DNA of 64,000 bases from Mesorhizobium sp. (GTDB taxonomy: Bacteria > Pseudomonadota > Alphaproteobacteria > Rhizobiales > Rhizobiaceae), in NCBI RefSeq assembly GCF_016793485.1, contig NZ_JAEULZ010000013.1:109345-173344 (forward strand). Reading direction: 5' to 3'. The position numbers and the translations under genes were made by a program. The notes under the pieces are model-generated. The model saw only the letters and a program-made list of their open reading frames with translations, searched no databases and was not told the DNA's origin. Below are positions 46,308-54,957 of this stretch, one piece after another. Position 1 is the stretch's first letter; the number at the start of each line of letters is the position of its first letter.

Positions 46308-47600
46308 TCAGACCGCCCGGCGACGCATGGCAAGGTCTTGTCCCGGAAGCGAGTCGCGGATCGCTTCGTATGTCGCCAGCTTGGCGATCGGGCCGACCGC
46401 GGCAATCGTCGGAATTGTGGAGAAGAGCCTCGAGGACAGGTCGCGCAATCTTTCCACGGTCAGCGCGGAAAGCCGCTCCATCAACTCGTCCTTGGTGATC
46501 GGCCTGCCGAACAGGAGGAGCTGGCGCGCAATCTGCGATGCCCTGCTGGACGCACTTTCGCCCGACATGATGAGGCCTGCGCGATACTGGGCGCGGGCGC
46601 GATCGAGTTCGTCCTGGCCTATGCTTTCGCCGGCCTTCTGCAGTTCCGTGACTATGACCGGGATCAATTTCGCGATGTCGCTCTGGCCGGTTGCTGAGTG
46701 AACGCCAAAGATGCCGGTGTCCGAGAAACCCCAGTGAAAGGCGTAGACCGAATAGCAGAGACCGCGCTTCTCACGGACTTCCTGGAAGAGACGCGAGGAC
46801 ATGCCACCGCCGAGGATCATCGACAGGACCTGAGAGGCGTAGAAGTCACGCACATGGTAGGCGCGTCCCTCGAAGCCGAGTATGATCTGCGCGTCCATCA
46901 GGTCGCGGTTCTCGCGAAAGTCGCCCCCGATATACTGCGCATAGGTCGGTACGGTGCTGTCCGCCTTCTCGCGGAACGACCCCAAGCGCTTTTCGACCTC
47001 ACGGACGAAAACGTCGTGCTGGATGTCTCCGGCGGCCACCACCACCATACGCTCGGCGCCGTATTGCCGGTTTATGAAATCGTGAATCTGCCGGGAGGTG
47101 AAAGACTTCACAGTTTCCGGCGTGCCGAGAATGGAACGGCCGATCGTCTGGTGCCGGTAAGCCGTTTCGGTGAACTTGTCGAAAACGATATCGTCCGGCG
47201 TATCGTGCGCTGCGCCGATTTCCTGCAGGATGACATGCTGCTCACGCTCGAGTTCCGACGGGTCGAATTTTGAGTCCGTCAGGATGTCGGCCAGAATATC
47301 GATCGCGAGCGGGACGTCATCGGAAAGCACGCGCGCATAGTATGACGTCGTCTCGACGCTAGTTGCAGCGTTGATCTCGCCGCCGACGTTTTCGATCTCG
47401 GAGGCAATCTGGAAGGCGCTGCGACGCGAAGTGCCCTTGAACGCCATGTGCTCAAGCAGGTGGGCCATGCCGTGCTCGTCTTCGCGCTCGTTGCGAGCGC
47501 CGGACTTGACCCAAACGCCGAGGGCAACGGATTCTGTGCTGGGAAGGGTTTCGGTTGCGACTGTCAGGCCGTTCGACAGACGGCTTACCTCAACGCCCAT
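46308..47600 (-). CDS. M16 family zinc peptidase (processing-peptidase-like)
   Basis: The 430-residue protein shows the inverted zinc motif HLLEHMAFKGT (HxxEH) near residue 48. The downstream Glu ligand lies in the ETTSYYARVL region or soon after, followed by the LLFGRPITKDELMERLSAL part of the second domain. It resembles the alpha/beta mitochondrial-processing-peptidase and bacterial PqqL/YmxG group. A role in degrading or processing exported peptides is inferred. It is flanked by thrC (14 bases upstream on the same strand) and the GNAT gene, forming a possible operon. Confidence 0.9.
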   Translation of the reverse strand: MGVEVSRLSNGLTVATETLPSTESVALGVWVKSGARNEREDEHGMAHLLEHMAFKGTSRRSAFQIASEIENVGGEINAATSVETTSYYARVLSDDVPLAIDILADILTDSKFDPSELEREQHVILQEIGAAHDTPDDIVFDKFTETAYRHQTIGRSILGTPETVKSFTSRQIHDFINRQYGAERMVVVAAGDIQHDVFVREVEKRLGSFREKADSTVPTYAQYIGGDFRENRDLMDAQIILGFEGRAYHVRDFYASQVLSMILGGGMSSRLFQEVREKRGLCYSVYAFHWGFSDTGIFGVHSATGQSDIAKLIPVIVTELQKAGESIGQDELDRARAQYRAGLIMSGESASSRASQIARQLLLFGRPITKDELMERLSALTVERLRDLSSRLFSTIPTIAAVGPIAKLATYEAIRDSLPGQDLAMRRRAV

Positions 47601-47614
47601 ATGGACTTAACTCC

Positions 47615-49012
47615 CTAACGCGTCGCTCTTGCGCGGCGGCTTATGTAATCTTCCACCATTTTTAGGTCGGATGGAAGTACCGTAAATCGTTCCTCTGCGT
47701 CCATCATTCCAGCCAGCCAATCGGGCAGGGCAGGCGTCACGCCGCTGGCGGCTTCCACCGCGGCGGGGAATTTCGCCGGATGAGCCGTGGCAAGAACGAT
47801 CATCGGTGTGTCGCTGACGGCCGTCTCCCGCGCCACATGCACCGCGGTTGCCGTATGCGGGTCGAGGAGGTAGCCGTTGGCCTTCAACGTTGTCCGAATA
47901 GCCTCGGCTGCCTCGGCCATCGTGGTCCGGCCGGCGTCGAACTCGGCCCGGATACCGGCCAGAGCCAGCGACTCGATGGTGAAAGATCCCGACTGCTTGA
48001 GCCCGTCCATGTATCGGCGCACCGTGCTCGCGTCGCGTCCACCCGCCTCGAACAGAAGCCGCTCGAAATTCGAGGAAATCTGGATGTCCATGGACGGCGA
48101 GGTGGTCTCGACCACCCCTTTCATGCGGTATTCGCCGCTTTCCAGGGTCCGGTACAGGATATCATTGTCGTTGGTTGCGATAACCAGCCGTTCGAGCGGC
48201 AGACCCATCCGCTTCGCGGCGTAACCGGCAAAAACATCACCGAAATTGCCGGTCGGGACCGTAAACGATATGGGCCGGTCGGGACCGCCGAGGGAGAGCG
48301 CCGATGAGAAATAGTAGACGATCTGGGCCATGATGCGGGCCCAATTGATCGAATTCACCCCCGACAGACCGACACGGTCGCGAAAAGCATGATCGTTGAA
48401 CATGTCCTTCACGAGGCCCTGGCAATCGTCGAAATTGCCTTCCACGGCGAGGGCATGGACATTCGAGGCGGTAGGCGTCGTCATCTGCCGCCGCTGCACG
48501 GGCGACACCTTGCCGTGCGGATACATGATGAAGACGTCCGTGCGCTCACGCCCAGCGAACGCCTCGATGGCAGCGCCTCCGGTGTCGCCCGAGGTTGCGC
48601 CCACGATGGTCGCGCGCTGACCGCGTTCGGCGAGCACGTTGTCCATCAGCCTCGCGAGAAGCTGCATGGCTACATCCTTGAAGGCCAGCGTCGGGCCGTG
48701 GAAAAGCTCGAGGACGAAGGTGTTCGGGGCGAGCTGCACTATGGGGCAGACGGCCTCGTGCCGGAATGTTGCATAGGCTTCGCGAGCCAGTTTTTCGAAG
48801 ACGTCTGCAGGGACTTCGCCGCCGAGGAACGGAGTCAGTACCCTGACCGCAAGCTCGGGATACGACAGTCCCCGCATGGCGCGGATCTCAGCAATACTGA
48901 ATTCAGGCCAGGCCTGGGGCAGGTACAGCCCGCCGTCTCGAGCGAGGCCCGCAAGTACGGCGTCGGAGAAGCCGAGCGTCGGTGCTTCTCCTCGTGTGCT
49001 GATATAGTGCAT
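47615..49012 (-). CDS. thrC: Threonine synthase
   Basis: The 465-residue PLP enzyme shows MHYISTRGEAPTLGFSDAVL at the start, the PLP-lysine in FHGPTLAFKDVAMQLL, TSGDTGGAAIEAF, and the phosphate-binding FTVPTGNFGDVFAGY. It converts O-phosphohomoserine, made by ThrB, to threonine. thrB lies 7.5 kb away on the other strand, so the two steps are not in one operon here. Confidence 0.96.
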   Translation of the reverse strand: MHYISTRGEAPTLGFSDAVLAGLARDGGLYLPQAWPEFSIAEIRAMRGLSYPELAVRVLTPFLGGEVPADVFEKLAREAYATFRHEAVCPIVQLAPNTFVLELFHGPTLAFKDVAMQLLARLMDNVLAERGQRATIVGATSGDTGGAAIEAFAGRERTDVFIMYPHGKVSPVQRRQMTTPTASNVHALAVEGNFDDCQGLVKDMFNDHAFRDRVGLSGVNSINWARIMAQIVYYFSSALSLGGPDRPISFTVPTGNFGDVFAGYAAKRMGLPLERLVIATNDNDILYRTLESGEYRMKGVVETTSPSMDIQISSNFERLLFEAGGRDASTVRRYMDGLKQSGSFTIESLALAGIRAEFDAGRTTMAEAAEAIRTTLKANGYLLDPHTATAVHVARETAVSDTPMIVLATAHPAKFPAAVEAASGVTPALPDWLAGMMDAEERFTVLPSDLKMVEDYISRRARATR

Positions 49013-49155
49013 TACGTTCCTGCCCGGTCTTTTCGTTTCCGGCCTATAGGCCGTTCGTTAACAATCGTGCCTGTGCCCGGTGTTTCGTCAGTCGCATTTT
49101 TGCCCTTTGGTTGCTATAGAGCAGCGGCTTTGCGAGAGGGAAGTGGAGTTTTCTG

Positions 49156-49743
49156 TTGTCGAAGGGTCGTTTTTTGCCGGTTCTAGCGGTCGCTGGCTGC
49201 GTTCTCGCCGTCGCGGGTTGTCAGTCTGGCGACGGAAGCAGCGGTGGAATGCTCGGCTTTGGCGGTGCGAAGGAAGAAAAGCCCCAAGAGGACAAGGTTC
49301 TGGCGAGCGAACTGCTCGCCTATTGCCCGCGCGTGACCGTAAAAGAGGCGGACGGCGCGATCAATCGCTACGCCAAGGGCGGAGAAGGCGATCCGACCAA
49401 GCTGACATATCAGGCATCGATCTCGGATTCGACGCGCAGCTGCAGTCGCCAAACCGGCATGCTGACCATGAAGGTTGCCGTTGCCGGCCGCGTGGTACCT
49501 GGCCCCGCCGGTGCTCCGGGCACGGTCACTTTGCCGATCAAGGTCACCGTGCTCCAGGCCGGCGGCACCGTGCTCTATTCGCAAACGTTCAACCAGCAAG
49601 TCGCCCTCGCCGGAAACCAGGCACAGCAGTTCCTCTTCAACGACCAGAACGTGGTCGTGCCTATTCCCACAGACAACTCACTTCAAGTGTTTGCTGGCTT
49701 CGACACCGGTCCAGTGAAAAAACAGTCCGAAGAGCTTTTCTAG
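49156..49743 (+). CDS. Conserved lipoprotein of unknown function
   Basis: The 195-residue protein starts at TTG 49156, giving a signal with the lipobox AVAGC (Cys22). The mature part has LLAYCPRVTVKEADGAINRYAKGG and SDSTRSCSRQTGMLTMKVAVAG, then a beta-rich C-terminus with LQVFAGFDTGPVKKQSEE. The pattern of a lipoprotein with two conserved cysteines occurs in many rhizobia, but I know of no function. It converges on the DUF2793 gene, with a hairpin between the stop codons. Confidence 0.75.
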   Translation: MSKGRFLPVLAVAGCVLAVAGCQSGDGSSGGMLGFGGAKEEKPQEDKVLASELLAYCPRVTVKEADGAINRYAKGGEGDPTKLTYQASISDSTRSCSRQTGMLTMKVAVAGRVVPGPAGAPGTVTLPIKVTVLQAGGTVLYSQTFNQQVALAGNQAQQFLFNDQNVVVPIPTDNSLQVFAGFDTGPVKKQSEELF

Positions 49744-49756
49744 CAAGCTGTACCGA

Positions 49757-49783
49757 CAGGAGTCGCTGATTAAGCGACGCCTG
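49757..49783. terminator. Hairpin between convergent lipoprotein and DUF2793 genes
   Basis: CAGGAGTCGCT (49757-49767) and AGCGACGCCTG (49773-49783) are complementary over 11 positions with one mismatch and a five-base loop. The site is midway between the two stop codons, a likely bidirectional terminator. There is no long T-run. Confidence 0.45.
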
Positions 49784-49812
49784 CCAGATCCGCTCTCCAA
49801 GGTCTGTCGCCG

Positions 49813-51270
49813 TCACGCGTAGGCGCCGCCGGCCCAGGCGTCGCCGGCAACATTTCCGGGGATGTAGGATGCGCCCGCTCCGTTGGTGTTTATCAGCGCA
49901 TTGTTGCCGACGTCGTACCTTTTCCCGGTCACCGTGCCCGTGAATGTCACGCTGTTCACCTCCACAAAGCCAAGGTTTCTGGCTTCGATCGTCGTCATGA
50001 CAGTGCGTGTGCCCATCGCGATCGTGTTTCCGAATATCTGAATGCCGCCCTGATCGATGGCCCGGACCAGGCACCCGACGTCTGCATCAAGCGTGAAGCT
50101 TGCGTCCGACAGCACATAGGATCCTGAACCCTGCACCGTGATGCAGGATCCGCCGCAGCTCCCAAACTTGATGCCGTCTCCGATGCGGAGCCACCCGCGC
50201 TGGAGCGACAGGCAGCCGTAGCCGTTGGCGTTGGGGTTGGCGATCTTGCAGTTCTGCAGCACCGCGCCAGCGCCGAGCCGAGCCTGGATGGTGCCTTGGT
50301 ATCCAAGGTTCGAGGTGATGATCGTGGTGTCGCCAGCGCCACTGTAGATCAAATAATGGTAGGTCGTCAGGCCGACGACAACAGGCACCTCGACCTGCTC
50401 GGCGAAGGTTCCAGCGCCGATGTCAATCGTTACTGCATGTCCGTTCAAGTCGATCTCACCAATTGCCTGATTGGCGCGGCCAATGGTCAGGAACGCGCCT
50501 CCGGAACTGTCGGACAGTCCCCCGTTGCTGTCGGAGCCGTCCGTCCGGACATAGTAAGTCCGATTGGCGGTCAGGCGTTCTCGGATATGCCTGCGCGTTG
50601 CGACCTGATCGTCATTGCCAAGCGGCAGGCCGGTCGGCAGGCTCACGGCGCCAGTGTCGGTGTCAACCTTCAGGGCCTCCGACCAGGTATCTCCATCGGC
50701 CGAGACCTTTATGTGAAGGTCGTTGTCACCTGCGAGACCCAATTCGGCGCGACCGGAGTAGCCGGTTTGAAAAAGCATTGAAGCGGTATCCGCTGGCGTC
50801 GCCTTGTTGACCTTCAGTCTGTGGTCGCCGGCCTCTTCATCGAACAGCGTGGCTGGGCTCTTCACCGTGAATCTTGATGTCAGGTCCGCCGTCGCATTGA
50901 CTCCGATAAACGAGGCCGGATTCAGTCCCTCGGCGACTGCATCGCGCCATTCGTCCCCGTCGAATGCCAGGAGATTCCCTTCGTCTTCCAGCCATAGCAT
51001 CCAGCCGGTCTTGGGAGCCAGAAACGCCCATGCGCCATCCTGCCATGCGGCGATTTTTCCATCCTTGCCGGCCCATGTGCCAGTTCCGCCCGCTGCTACC
51101 AGATAGCGGTCGCCATCCACGGGCGAGGGGGGCGGGCTGGCAAGGTCTCGGTCGAGGACGGATAGTTGGACAAGCGCATCCAGCTTTCGGATCGCCTCGT
51201 TGTGAGTCACATGCTTCTGCGCCTGCGACGGCATGATGTAGGGGAGTAGAAGATTTGCACTGTTTTCCAT
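49813..51270 (-). CDS. DUF2793-containing tail-fibre-like protein with beta-helix
   Basis: The 485-residue protein begins with a DUF2793 module (LLLPYIMPSQAQKHVTHNEA to about residue 130). DUF2793 is a family found on phage tail-associated proteins and near gene-transfer-agent clusters. A middle domain follows (130-215). The C-terminus (about 230-480) looks like a right-handed parallel beta-helix with short hydrophobic rungs (GHAVTIDIGAGTFAEQVEVP, ASFTLDADVGCLVRAI, FVEVNSVTFTGTV). No signal peptide is seen. No other phage structural gene is near, so it may be a relic or an orphan tail tip. It would bind a cell-surface glycan. Confidence 0.75.
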   Translation of the reverse strand: MENSANLLLPYIMPSQAQKHVTHNEAIRKLDALVQLSVLDRDLASPPPSPVDGDRYLVAAGGTGTWAGKDGKIAAWQDGAWAFLAPKTGWMLWLEDEGNLLAFDGDEWRDAVAEGLNPASFIGVNATADLTSRFTVKSPATLFDEEAGDHRLKVNKATPADTASMLFQTGYSGRAELGLAGDNDLHIKVSADGDTWSEALKVDTDTGAVSLPTGLPLGNDDQVATRRHIRERLTANRTYYVRTDGSDSNGGLSDSSGGAFLTIGRANQAIGEIDLNGHAVTIDIGAGTFAEQVEVPVVVGLTTYHYLIYSGAGDTTIITSNLGYQGTIQARLGAGAVLQNCKIANPNANGYGCLSLQRGWLRIGDGIKFGSCGGSCITVQGSGSYVLSDASFTLDADVGCLVRAIDQGGIQIFGNTIAMGTRTVMTTIEARNLGFVEVNSVTFTGTVTGKRYDVGNNALINTNGAGASYIPGNVAGDAWAGGAYA

Positions 51271-51558
51271 GGCTGCTCCTTCGAGTTCTTAAGGCGCCGA
51301 TGGTAATTGCCGTCGGGGTGACGTGGATAAACTTCCACGAACTTTTTCATGTCAGATCCATCTGAAACGTCAGTCACACCGCGCCAGACTTGCGGGTCAG
51401 ACCGCGGTCGGTGCGCTCCAAGATAAATTTAGAAGTGACTAATATAAATGGCCTTGGTTGGGGTAATTTGAGAAAATTGATTGTGCATACGCGCGGGCTG
51501 CCCGATGGTGGCATCTTGAACCCTAACATTCCGAAGCACGCAGATTGCAGGACGTCAG
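51271..51558. other. AT-rich interval before polysaccharide genes
   Basis: This 288-base gap has markedly lower GC around 51415-51490 (aaatttagaagtgactaata and a second A/T-rich run). It most likely holds the promoter of the polysaccharide genes. I see no clear coding region and no clear repeat. Confidence 0.5.
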
Positions 51559-53418
51559 ATGCCCGGAACTCGGCTAGGTCGGCATCTCTCCGAGATGCCG
51601 CGCAAGGCCAAGAGGTCGATGTTTGTTGTTTTCGACGTAGTCTTGTTGCTCGTCGTCGTCTGGTGCAGCTTCTCTATTGGACTTAACGACTGGTTTGTCC
51701 CCGATTCTCGGCAGGCGTTGCTTATTCTGGCAGCCCCCTCGGTCGCATTACCGATATTCATCAGGACTGGGCTTTATCGTTCAGTGCTTCGGTATCTGCC
51801 GGAAAGAGCAGTGTGGACCATCTTCACGTCCGTCACAGCCGCAGCTGTTGCCTGGGCTGCGCTCGTCTTTTTAGCCGAAACAACCGGGATCACTGCCGTC
51901 CCGGGGTCGGTGGCGCTCGTTTACTGGGCACTGAGCATGATTTTGATTGCGGGCAGTAGGATCGGCGCCAAGAAGCTGCTTTGGTCGACCGCTGCAGTGC
52001 CTGCCGGCGCTCTGAGAACGTTGATCTACGGCACCGGCAATCCTGCAATTCAACTCGTCAATGCGCTGACGGCCGTTCCTGAGCGGAATGTGATGGGCTT
52101 CGTCAGCGACGACGAAAGCCTAGCCGGAATGGAGATACTTGGTTTGCGCGTGTACCCTATGTCCAGACTGGATCCGGTGGTGCGCAATTTCGGGATCGAC
52201 GAGATCATTGTCACGATACAATTGCCCAACGGCGCTGCCCGCCGCGAATTGATTGCGGACTTGGGCTCGCTGCCGGTTAGGGTTCGTATCCTGCCTGCGA
52301 TAGCCGATCTGGCTTCCGGAAAATATTTGATCGGCGACGTTCGGGATATTGATATCGACGATTTGTTGGGCAGGTCCGCAGTTCCGGCCGACCCTGAATT
52401 GATGCGCGATGTCGTTGCGGGTCGTGTGATCCTGATCACAGGAGCAGCCGGTTCGATCGGTGCGGAGCTTTGCAGGACTGTTGCTAGGCTGGCGCCTCGA
52501 AAACTCATCCTCATGGATTTCAATGAGCACGGTCTATACGAAATTGCGCGAGAAATTGGCACTGCCGCCGAGTTCCCCGTCTCTCGGTTGCTTGGCTCGG
52601 TCACCAATGCCTCCCTTGTCCGCCATATACTGAGCGTGAACAAGGTGGATACGGTCTACCATTGCGCAGCCTACAAACATGTATCCATGGTGGAGGCCAA
52701 TTGCCTTGAGACGACGCGGAACAACATCCTTGGTACATGGGCAATCACCGAGGCTGCGCATGAGTGCGGCGTGAAGAATTTTGTCCTTATTTCCTCGGAC
52801 AAAGCGGTACGCCCCGCCAACGTAATGGGTGCGACCAAGCGCTGGTCGGAATTGATCGTACAGCACTTCGGCTTCATTTCCGCCGAGACAGGATCAGGAT
52901 GCAATTTTTCGTCCGTGCGTTTCGGTAATGTCATAGGGTCCAGCGGCTCCGTGGTCCCGCTCTTCAGGGAGCAGATAGCCCAGGGTGGTCCGGTGACGCT
53001 GACCCACGAAGGCATGACACGCTACTTCATGTCAGGACGCGAGGCTGCTGAGCTTATCGTCCAGGCGACGGGCCTTGCCGAACCGGGAGATGTGCTGATG
53101 CTTGAAATGGGCGAACCGGTAAAAATAAGACGTCTGGCCGAGGACATGATCATGCTTGCGGGGCAAACGATCAGAACCGACAAAAATCCGGATGGTGATA
53201 TAGAAATAGCCGTTATCGGGATAAAATCCCCTGAGAAACTTCACGAGGAGCTTTTCTACGACCCGTCTGGCGTCACGCCGACGTCACATCCGAAGATTTT
53301 GCGCGACAGTCCATCCAAGCGCATTGTTGATATTCCGGCCAAGATCAATCGTCTACGCAATCAGATCGAGGCCGGCGAGGAGGTCATGCTTCGCAAAAGT
53401 CTTTTCGATTTTACGTGA
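51559..53418 (+). CDS. Membrane-bound nucleotide-sugar dehydratase/epimerase (WbpM/PglF-like)
   Basis: The 619-residue protein has four N-terminal membrane helices (about 22-40, 52-68, 85-106, 115-132) and a CoA-binding-like domain. The Rossmann/SDR domain starts at ITGAAGSIGAELCR (293-306). The catalytic loop is SSDKAVRP (412-419) followed by NVMGATK (421-427), so Met423 takes the place of the usual Tyr in YxxxK, as in WbpM/PglF-type 4,6-dehydratases. It makes a deoxy-keto sugar for surface polysaccharide. The start could be the ATG at 51559 or the Met 12 codons on. Two glycosyl/sugar transferase genes follow. Confidence 0.88.
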   Translation: MPGTRLGRHLSEMPRKAKRSMFVVFDVVLLLVVVWCSFSIGLNDWFVPDSRQALLILAAPSVALPIFIRTGLYRSVLRYLPERAVWTIFTSVTAAAVAWAALVFLAETTGITAVPGSVALVYWALSMILIAGSRIGAKKLLWSTAAVPAGALRTLIYGTGNPAIQLVNALTAVPERNVMGFVSDDESLAGMEILGLRVYPMSRLDPVVRNFGIDEIIVTIQLPNGAARRELIADLGSLPVRVRILPAIADLASGKYLIGDVRDIDIDDLLGRSAVPADPELMRDVVAGRVILITGAAGSIGAELCRTVARLAPRKLILMDFNEHGLYEIAREIGTAAEFPVSRLLGSVTNASLVRHILSVNKVDTVYHCAAYKHVSMVEANCLETTRNNILGTWAITEAAHECGVKNFVLISSDKAVRPANVMGATKRWSELIVQHFGFISAETGSGCNFSSVRFGNVIGSSGSVVPLFREQIAQGGPVTLTHEGMTRYFMSGREAAELIVQATGLAEPGDVLMLEMGEPVKIRRLAEDMIMLAGQTIRTDKNPDGDIEIAVIGIKSPEKLHEELFYDPSGVTPTSHPKILRDSPSKRIVDIPAKINRLRNQIEAGEEVMLRKSLFDFT

Positions 53419-53459
53419 GTTGGTCCAGCATTTGAGCGTGAGTTTCGGGGGAGGGGACC

Positions 53460-54398
53460 TTGCAAGCCGGCAAAACCTCTGAGCTGGTCGCCATCTTGCT
53501 CGCTACCCGAAACGGGCAAGCGTTCCTTGACGAGCAAATGCGATCCCTCGCTGACCAGACCCACGCGACGATGGACATATGGGCGTCAGACGACGGCTCT
53601 ACGGACAGAACGATGCAGATCCTTCAGGAATGGCAAAAGCGATGGGACAAAGGATGCTTCCACATCTCCCAAGGCCCCAAGAAGGGCTTCGCCGAGAACT
53701 TTCGTGCGCTTATTACCAACGACAAGATGCAGCCTGACTTCATCGCATTTTGCGATCAGGACGACATATGGGAACCGCACAAGATCGAGTGCGCCCTGGC
53801 ATGGATGCGCCAGCAGGACGAGGGCTTGCCGCTGATGTTCTGTTCCAGGACACTAAACGTCACCGAGACCGGCGCCCGCGAAGGCATGTCTCCTCTCTTC
53901 AATCGCAAGCCGTCTTTCCGCAATGCCCTCGTGCAAAGCATTGCCGGTGGCAACACCATGGTTTTGAACGCCCTCGCCTGGCAGCGCCTCAATGAAGCGT
54001 CGCGCAGAGCGGAATTCGTCAGTCATGACTGGTGGAGCTACCTGATTGTCTCGGGCGGCGGTGGCGTCGTGAACTACTGCAGCGAACCGCTTGTGCGTTA
54101 TCGCCAGCATACCGGCAATGTTGTTGGCGCGAACACGTCGTGGAAAGCGCTGCTGACGAGGCTGAGGCTGGTGTGGAGTGGGCGGCTCTCACGATGGAAC
54201 GACGTGAACCTCGCCGGTCTTGACCGCAATCGGAATATCCTCACCGAGGATACCCTAGAAGTCATCGAACGATTTCGCCACGTCCGACATGGCGGGTTTT
54301 TCAGCCGCCTTTCAGGTCTGGCAAAGTCACGGATTTATCGTCAGACAAGGCGCGGGACAGTTGCGTTGTGGTTGGCAGCCGCCTTTGGACGGATTTAG
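53460..54398 (+). CDS. Glycosyltransferase family 2 protein
   Basis: The 312-residue protein starts at TTG 53460. It has the GT-A fold: AILLATRNGQAFLDEQMRSL, WASDDGSTDRTMQIL and the DxD-like AFCDQDDIWEPHKI, with the rhamnosyl/galactosyltransferase-like PLVRYRQHTGNV. It likely adds a sugar to a lipid-linked or polysaccharide acceptor in the cytoplasm. It follows the dehydratase gene by 41 bases and overlaps the next gene, so this is a three-gene operon. Confidence 0.87.
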   Translation: MQAGKTSELVAILLATRNGQAFLDEQMRSLADQTHATMDIWASDDGSTDRTMQILQEWQKRWDKGCFHISQGPKKGFAENFRALITNDKMQPDFIAFCDQDDIWEPHKIECALAWMRQQDEGLPLMFCSRTLNVTETGAREGMSPLFNRKPSFRNALVQSIAGGNTMVLNALAWQRLNEASRRAEFVSHDWWSYLIVSGGGGVVNYCSEPLVRYRQHTGNVVGANTSWKALLTRLRLVWSGRLSRWNDVNLAGLDRNRNILTEDTLEVIERFRHVRHGGFFSRLSGLAKSRIYRQTRRGTVALWLAAAFGRI

Positions 54399-54939
54399 CC
54401 TGTTGGGCCGCGCCTTCAACATTGCCGTCGCAATCCCTCTCGCATTGCTGGCGTTGCCGGTTGTTCTGATCGCCGCGATCTTGGTCGCGTTGACGTCCCG
54501 GGGACCCGTATTGTTCCTTCAGGAGAGAGTAGGTCGGTTCGAAAAACCGTTTCTCTGCTGCAAGCTCAGGACAATGGATCAATTCACCCGTTCACTGCCC
54601 ACGCATGAGGTTGGCAACGATGCGGTGACCCCCGCCGGCCAGTGGCTTCGCCGATTCAAGTTCGACGAGTTACCGCAACTCTGGAACGTTTTGACGGGGG
54701 ACATGAACCTTGTCGGTCCGCGACCGTGCCTGCCCACACAGTTTGACCTGATCCGTCGCCGGCGCGAGCTTGGCGTGTACACGATCAGGCCTGGCATAAC
54801 CGGTTTGTCGCAGGTTCGAGGCATCGACATGTCGACACCCGAGACGTGTGCGGTGACCGACGCCGAATATCTAGCCAACCGGTCACTGTCGATGGATATG
54901 AAAATCCTCTTCGCGACGCTGACAAGAAGCTTTCGCTAA
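54289..54939 (+). CDS. Bacterial sugar transferase (initiating phosphoglycosyl transferase type)
   Basis: The product has the sugar-transferase core: membrane helix RAFNIAVAIPLALLALPVVL, SRGPVLFLQERVGRFEKPF, KFDELPQLWNVLTGDMNLVGPRPCLP and YTIRPGITGLSQVRG. It would transfer a sugar-phosphate to undecaprenyl phosphate to start glycan assembly. The start is uncertain. The ATG at 54289 overlaps the previous gene by 110 bases and gives 216 residues. In-frame TTGs at 54361 and 54403 give a more usual length and start closer to the helix. Confidence 0.85.
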   Translation: MAGFSAAFQVWQSHGFIVRQGAGQLRCGWQPPLDGFSLLGRAFNIAVAIPLALLALPVVLIAAILVALTSRGPVLFLQERVGRFEKPFLCCKLRTMDQFTRSLPTHEVGNDAVTPAGQWLRRFKFDELPQLWNVLTGDMNLVGPRPCLPTQFDLIRRRRELGVYTIRPGITGLSQVRGIDMSTPETCAVTDAEYLANRSLSMDMKILFATLTRSFR

Positions 54940-54957
54940 GGTGCTCGAAGGGCCGGT

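Noticed and set aside
51390-51686. 98-codon open frame before the dehydratase gene
   Set aside because: It lies partly inside the dehydratase gene in another frame and partly in the AT-rich promoter region; no motif.
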